Below are positions 60,652-64,000 of a DNA stretch of 64,000 nucleotides, in pieces (positions within the stretch are counted from its first letter, which is position 1; each line of letters opens with the position of its first letter). This DNA comes from an uncultured Bacteroidota bacterium (GTDB taxonomy: Bacteria; Bacteroidota; Bacteroidia; Chitinophagales; Chitinophagaceae), in contig CAIVEW010000004.1 of the NCBI GenBank assembly GCA_903905065.1, forward strand, positions 34,672-98,671, in the 5' to 3' direction. The position numbers and the translations under genes were made by a program. Below the pieces are notes generated by a model that made no database searches, was not told where the DNA came from, and was given only the letters and a program-made list of their open reading frames with translations.

Positions 60652-61074
60652 CTATTTGGTGTTTGCTAACTTCTTTCTTTGGTTCTGTGCAGCGGCCTTG
60701 ATACCGTCAACAGGTATCTCAGGTGACTTGGCACGTTCTTCAATTTCAACGGCACCATGACCAACAAGCTCTTTGGAGCCTGCTGGTTGATAAGCATAAG
60801 TATAGGCAAGGGATATTTGTTCCCCAGTGCGCTTTACAGTATAATCATAGGGATCACAGGGCACACGTACAACATCACCTTCGATCTTGGAGCCTACCAT
60901 CATTTTGGCAATGGCTTCATCGAATGTTGACGGGATGCTGCACTTTCTGACAGTGGCATACATCTTTCCCGTGTTTTGGGATTGCACAATTTCCAAAGAA
61001 CCGGTAAGGTCTAAGGCAATGAAATCTTCTCCGCCTTTGTTTTTGCGGATGTTGTAACCAGTTACAGTAACCAT
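60652..61074 (-). CDS. Protein of unknown function upstream of the ATPase (140 aa)
   Basis: A 140-residue protein starting MVTVTGYNIRKNKGGEDFIA, with a strand-rich middle (LDLTGSLEIVQSQNTGKMYA, VGSKIEGDVVRVPCDPYDYT) and a basic tail (AAAQNQRKKLANTK). The first half could form an OB-like barrel, as in single-strand-binding proteins, but this is only a shape argument. It is the first gene of the minus-strand trio with the ATPase and DUF3871, about 90 bp upstream. Confidence 0.65.
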   Translation of the reverse strand: MVTVTGYNIRKNKGGEDFIALDLTGSLEIVQSQNTGKMYATVRKCSIPSTFDEAIAKMMVGSKIEGDVVRVPCDPYDYTVKRTGEQISLAYTYAYQPAGSKELVGHGAVEIEERAKSPEIPVDGIKAAAQNQRKKLANTK

Positions 61075-61718
61075 AAAATAGATATTAGAAATGAATAAGC
61101 CCCCTGTTCTAATGCCCGGAGGAGGAAGGCAGCAACCCTAAGTAACCCGTGTAACCGAGGTCAAACACTCGTGTTGGGTTGCGCAACATGGGTGTGATAA
61201 ATGTTATAGCAGGTAATGAAAGAAATCAGGTGGGCACACAACAATGGAGGCCCTTTGTTAGTAGAAACTGTTAGCATAGAATTGAATTGGAAAGTGAAAT
61301 TGTATTGGATAGCCGGGGGATACAGCCAGAAAAAAGAAAGGCAGCCGGATTGGAAGGGTTGCCATAGACAAAAACACACATACTGAGGGGAGCCCCGGAG
61401 CTGTAGTAAATGTGCATGAAAAGCCAGGGTATCCTATCTCTCACTCAAATACTAAACAGCCAGGGGAAAAGCCTTGTGGATAGAAACAGGGGCAGATAAT
61501 GTTGGGAGGTCTTTTCCCTGTCGAATACAGAAAGAAAATTTCAAGGCAGGGGGGTGTCTGAAAAGGAGGGGGTACTTGTTCGGGAAAAAGGGAGTTGAAA
61601 ATTTTTGGGGTAGAATTTTTTATGAAAACTGTCATCCGCAACTTAAACCCTGCATGGGGTAGCTATAAAAATATCTTGACTTGTTGTATTATAGCACTTC
61701 AAAACAAACCATACTGAT
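61075..61718. other. 644-bp gene-free, G-rich stretch between divergent genes
   Basis: No convincing gene on either strand. It must hold the divergent promoters of the 140-residue gene and the HU gene. It contains an 11-bp stem-loop at 61166-61194 and long G-rich runs on the plus strand (61535-61575, for example a run of six G then GTGTCTGAAAAGGAGGGGG). It may be a regulatory leader, a structured RNA or an origin-like region of the element. Confidence 0.55.
61166..61194. other. Strong stem-loop in the gene-free stretch
   Basis: CACTCGTGTTG pairs with CAACATGGGTG over 11 bp with two G-T pairs, around a 7-nt loop GGTTGCG; the loop side also contains the palindrome GTTGCGCAAC. No T run follows, so it is not a classic terminator. 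Confidence 0.5.
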
Positions 61719-62009
61719 ATGAACAAGGCCGAATTAATTGAACAAATCGCCAAAGATGCAGGCATTACTAAGAAACAGGCAAATGAATCTCTTGAAGCAT
61801 TTACCAGTGCCGTTGTATCAACATTGAAGAAAGGGGAAACAGTTACACTTGTAGGCTTTGGTACTTTCTCTGTTTCAAACAGGGCACCCCGGAATGGTCG
61901 TAATCCTCAGACAGGTGCAACTATAAAGATCAAGGCAAAGAAGGTTCCGAAATTTAAATCCGGGAAAGATTTCTCTACTAAGGTTGCTGCTGGCAAAACC
62001 AAGAAGTAA
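61719..62009 (+). CDS. HU family DNA-binding protein
   Basis: A 96-residue HU protein. The N-terminal helices (MNKAELIEQIAKDAGITKKQ) make the dimer body. FTSAVVSTLKKGETVTLVGFGTFSV and the arm RAPRNGRNPQTGATIKI, with the Pro that kinks DNA, are all present, then KKVPKFKSGKDFSTKV. It bends and compacts DNA. Because it lies in the island, it may be the element's own nucleoid protein or a recombination co-factor rather than the main chromosomal HU. Confidence 0.95.
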   Translation: MNKAELIEQIAKDAGITKKQANESLEAFTSAVVSTLKKGETVTLVGFGTFSVSNRAPRNGRNPQTGATIKIKAKKVPKFKSGKDFSTKVAAGKTKK

Positions 62010-62049
62010 ACATTAGTCGAAGGTTTTCATAGTGATAGGGTTTATAGGG

Positions 62050-62077
62050 GCTGGTCTGTTCTCGGACTGGCTTTTTT
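62050..62077 (+). terminator. Terminator of the HU gene
   Basis: A 9-bp stem (GCTGGTCTG / CGGACTGGC, three G-T pairs), a TTCT loop and six T, 40 bp after the HU stop. Confidence 0.8.
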
Positions 62078-62298
62078 ATTAGATATACCCAGTCTATAGA
62101 TCACTTCCCGGTATTACTGGTCATAGGAGGTATAGTGATTGGGTGTGTCTTCGTGTTATCTATATCAGCCATTGAACTTATAGGGAGAAAACTATACCAT
62201 CAGAAAAGTGTAACAAAAGCAAACTGTTACTGACGCAAACTATAACACTTGCAATTTGCTATAGCCTTTATCCATCACTGTCTTACTAGAATTGTTCG

Positions 62299-62306
62299 TA
62301 ATTTTG
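62299..62306 (+). promoter_or_regulatory. -7 promoter box 3 bp before the ATG at 62310
   Basis: TAATTTTG matches TAnnTTTG. With three bases to the start codon, the transcript would be leaderless. Confidence 0.4.
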
Positions 62307-62309
62307 GGC

Positions 62310-62981
62310 ATGGAAAACAAACCATTTTTAGGGTCTGATCTTCATGCTAAAAGGAATAGACCCAAATCAATCACTTTATCTGCTTATACCAGAAAAGACC
62401 CTCATGGGATTTTCGCTGATACCAAAAAGCAGTACCCAAGTCTGGCTAAACTTTCAAAAAAGAAAATAGCCGATATATTTAGGGTAATTGGTGAAACTTT
62501 TGCCGATCAAGTTGTTACTAATAATCGAGGGATAAAGCTACCGGGTGGATTAGGGGGTGTTGTTACTGGCATTACCAGATTGTCAGAAAAAAGCAGAGAG
62601 AATAACATAGACTTCAAAACCTCTAAAGATTTAGGTATAATAGTCCATCATCACATTTGGCGTACTAATGGATACATTGCCAAGATATACTACACACCGA
62701 AAGTTTACGGTGGCAAGTTTATGAAAAAGTATCGCTGCAAATTTAAACCTTGCCGTAAACTACAAAGGGCTGTATCTGCAGTAATGAAAACAGAAATGGG
62801 CTATCATAATTACTTTCCATCCAGCAAGGAATACCCGATAACAAATATATTCCTGCGTAAAAATAAATACCCTAAAACCCCGTGGAGGATAACCAAAGCA
62901 GAAAAAGATAAAACAGAATTGCAGAGGTTTTTGAGGGAGGAATACGATGAATTTGCTTTTCGCCGAAAAACAGCCAGATAG
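62310..62981 (+). CDS. Basic protein of unknown function (223 aa)
   Basis: The ATG at 62310 is preferred to an in-frame TTG six codons upstream, which overlaps the promoter box. The protein is very basic and carries a segment (KKKIADIFRVIGETFADQVV, then RGIKLPGGLGGVVTGITRLS) in which a helix and a glycine-rich strand turn recall the core of HU-like or small phage proteins. VHHHIWRTNGYIAKIYYTPK and KYRCKFKPCRKLQRAVSAVM suggest a second nucleic-acid-binding part. No family is recognised. Confidence 0.6.
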   Translation: MENKPFLGSDLHAKRNRPKSITLSAYTRKDPHGIFADTKKQYPSLAKLSKKKIADIFRVIGETFADQVVTNNRGIKLPGGLGGVVTGITRLSEKSRENNIDFKTSKDLGIIVHHHIWRTNGYIAKIYYTPKVYGGKFMKKYRCKFKPCRKLQRAVSAVMKTEMGYHNYFPSSKEYPITNIFLRKNKYPKTPWRITKAEKDKTELQRFLREEYDEFAFRRKTAR

Positions 62982-63238
62982 CAAAAGTAGCTATAAGCGG
63001 GGGTATTGAAATTACTTTATTGTCTGTATTCTGAAAAACAGGGATTTAAGGCTGTATAGTGTCTATCCTTAACACTCTCACATTCATAAACTATCTCACT
63101 TCTCAGGTGGCCGGAGGTTGTAAAAAACATCTTTGTATTGGCGAATTTCTTTTGCTAAATTCAGGTACTATGCATAGCTTTGTACCTTGTAATACATAAT
63201 AGCTGGAATTGACTTATTGACGAATCAAAAAACACAAG

Positions 63239-63448
63239 ATGAAAGAACTAAACTGCACACAAATTCATTTTCTATATGCTGCATCAGCACTTGTAAAGGA
63301 TGGTTACAACAGCCCACTAAACAGCCAGGTTAACACTGCAAATGCTCAACCTCAGCAAGTTAATGAGAATTGTAAAACAACACCTACACCAGCTAATTTG
63401 TTTGCTACTTATAGTGAGTTGCTAAAGATATTCAATATACTGCCTTAG
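63239..63448 (+). CDS. Small protein of unknown function (69 aa)
   Basis: A 69-residue frame. It has a helical start (MKELNCTQIHFLYAASALVK), a Gln/Asn/Pro/Thr-rich middle and a final helix (NLFATYSELLKIFNIL). There is no signal peptide or motif. The gene stands alone between two gaps; the terminator-like hairpin after it faces the other strand. Real status is likely but not certain. Confidence 0.45.
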   Translation: MKELNCTQIHFLYAASALVKDGYNSPLNSQVNTANAQPQQVNENCKTTPTPANLFATYSELLKIFNILP

Positions 63449-63460
63449 ATAGGGGTAATA

Positions 63461-63486
63461 AAAAACCGGTAGTTCTCAGCTACCGG
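63461..63486 (-). terminator. Terminator facing the minus strand
   Basis: A 7-bp stem (CCGGTAG / CTACCGG) with a 7-nt loop; on the minus strand it is followed by TTTTTTATT. It ends transcripts from the gene at 63630 and may also slow plus-strand transcripts. Confidence 0.7.
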
Positions 63487-63629
63487 AAGTATTCTTGTTA
63501 ATGAATTTTGTTATGGTGTATAGCAAAGGTATTCTGTTGCTATAACCTGACAAAATCATTTTATGGTCATCGCCGATATTATACAGTGGATGTGTGTAGT
63601 AGGTTTTCTTAGAATATTCTTTAATTGGT

Positions 63630-64000
63630 TTAAAGCCGTAGCAAATATTTCTTCAAAGATTTCCAACCTAAAAACGCAACAGCGAAAGAGACTGCACAAA
63701 TAAAAGCTTTTCTGTAACATGGACAACAGAAATGAGGTACCATATATTTAAGTATCTCAATCAAATAATAGATACCTGCAACAAATGTCCATAGTGCAAT
63801 TATTGCAGTCAATTCTTGCATTACATTAGTTCGCACGTCTTCGTTGTCTTCTTCACGAGTTTCTTTATTAGTAGTCGCATAATATTCTTCATAAGTCCCA
63901 GCATATTTTAACGATATTCCTTTTGCCGTTAATTTCATGTCTGCAGTTACTCCTTTTCTCAATAAAACCCATGATCCTTTTGGTACTGCAAATACTTGAC
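63630..64000 (-). CDS. Membrane protein of unknown function (5' end outside the window)
   Basis: A TTG at 63962 and an ATG at 63938 are possible starts, but the frame stays open to the window edge with protein-like sequence (QVFAVPKGSWVLLRKG just before), so the gene probably starts beyond 64000. The visible part has a soluble, strand-rich start (KLTAKGISLKYAGTYEEYYA), then an acidic linker and two membrane helices (ELTAIIALWTFVAGIYYLIE and AFICAVSFAVAFLGW) with C-C-x-C between. It has no known motif. A 60-codon open frame without a start codon continues past its stop to the terminator. Confidence 0.5.
   Translation of the reverse strand, partial: QVFAVPKGSWVLLRKGVTADMKLTAKGISLKYAGTYEEYYATTNKETREEDNEDVRTNVMQELTAIIALWTFVAGIYYLIEILKYMVPHFCCPCYRKAFICAVSFAVAFLGWKSLKKYLLRL

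Larger units (their letters stand above)
62010..62309. other. Spacer after the HU gene
   Basis: Holds the HU terminator (62050-62077) and the -7 box of the next gene. Between them is A+T-rich sequence with direct AACTNTTAC/GTAACA-like short repeats around 62208-62250; no gene is seen. Confidence 0.5.

Noticed and set aside
61095..61135. GGAGGAGGAAGGCAGCA resembling the SRP (4.5S) RNA tip
   Set aside because: The two sides do not form the expected helix with its symmetric loops, and the tip sequence differs from the conserved form. Chance similarity is more likely.
63476..63655. 60-codon open frame after the last minus-strand gene
   Set aside because: It reads like protein (DDHKMILSGYSNRIPLLYTI) but lacks a start codon until late and overlaps the terminator stem. 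It may be a frameshifted tail; not called as a gene.
45173..64000. Search for an integrase, transposase, toxin-antitoxin pair or CRISPR array
   Set aside because: None found. No tyrosine or serine recombinase motif, no regularly spaced repeats and no pair with known toxin features.

Overview
The window looks like a chromosome segment of a Bacteroidota bacterium, most likely of the Chitinophagaceae. The support is: proteins with C-terminal type IX secretion (T9SS) sorting domains; Bacteroidota-specific families (DUF3871, DUF4260, the single-cysteine TraR/DksA variant, the long form of PurM); many lipoproteins with a Cys lipobox; start codons without clear Shine-Dalgarno sequences; and repeated matches to the Bacteroidota -7 promoter box TAnnTTTG just upstream of starts.

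Positions 1-45,095 are core chromosome with small accessory pieces. In order: the 5' end of an Mrp Fe-S carrier gene; exported proteins, an amidohydrolase lipoprotein and an OmpA-type protein; a lone receiver domain; an NHL-repeat T9SS protein; an APC permease; a YdcF-type lipoprotein; a membrane adenylate cyclase; mutS; a minus-strand run nrnA / two multi-domain FKBP isomerases / M1 aminopeptidase; ndk; an HD hydrolase; a DksA-like regulator with a histone-H1-like tail; and ileS. Then come a Crp/Fnr regulator, small membrane proteins, a 7TM sensor kinase split by a one-base frameshift, a decayed gene fragment, DUF1543, and a seven-gene run from an alcohol dehydrogenase through YceI and a porin to three small proteins. 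Next are GNAT and DUF1003 genes, purM, a seven-repeat T9SS protein, a tandem paralog pair, mtaB, and an intact/decayed pair of small secreted proteins.

At 45,096-45,172 lies tRNA-Lys(CTT). Everything from there to the window end looks like an integrated island, although neither an integrase nor the far boundary is visible. Its first half is defence-like. A minus-strand operon encodes HsdM (with a long C-terminal extension), HsdS, an unrecognised 227-aa protein, HsdR and a YgjP/DUF45 metallopeptidase. Downstream follow a DUF5677-like protein, an EVE-domain protein and a DUF2971 protein. Two diverged copies of the same C-terminal coding fragment punctuate that tail.

The second half (56.7-64 kb) holds small unknown proteins and a replication/recombination-like trio: a 140-aa protein, a P-loop ATPase and DUF3871. 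After a 640-bp gene-free G-rich stretch with a strong hairpin come an HU-family protein and unknown proteins. The most interesting leads are the unknown gene inside the type I restriction operon, the EVE/DUF5677/DUF2971 tail with its repeated fragments, and the DUF3871/ATPase module.
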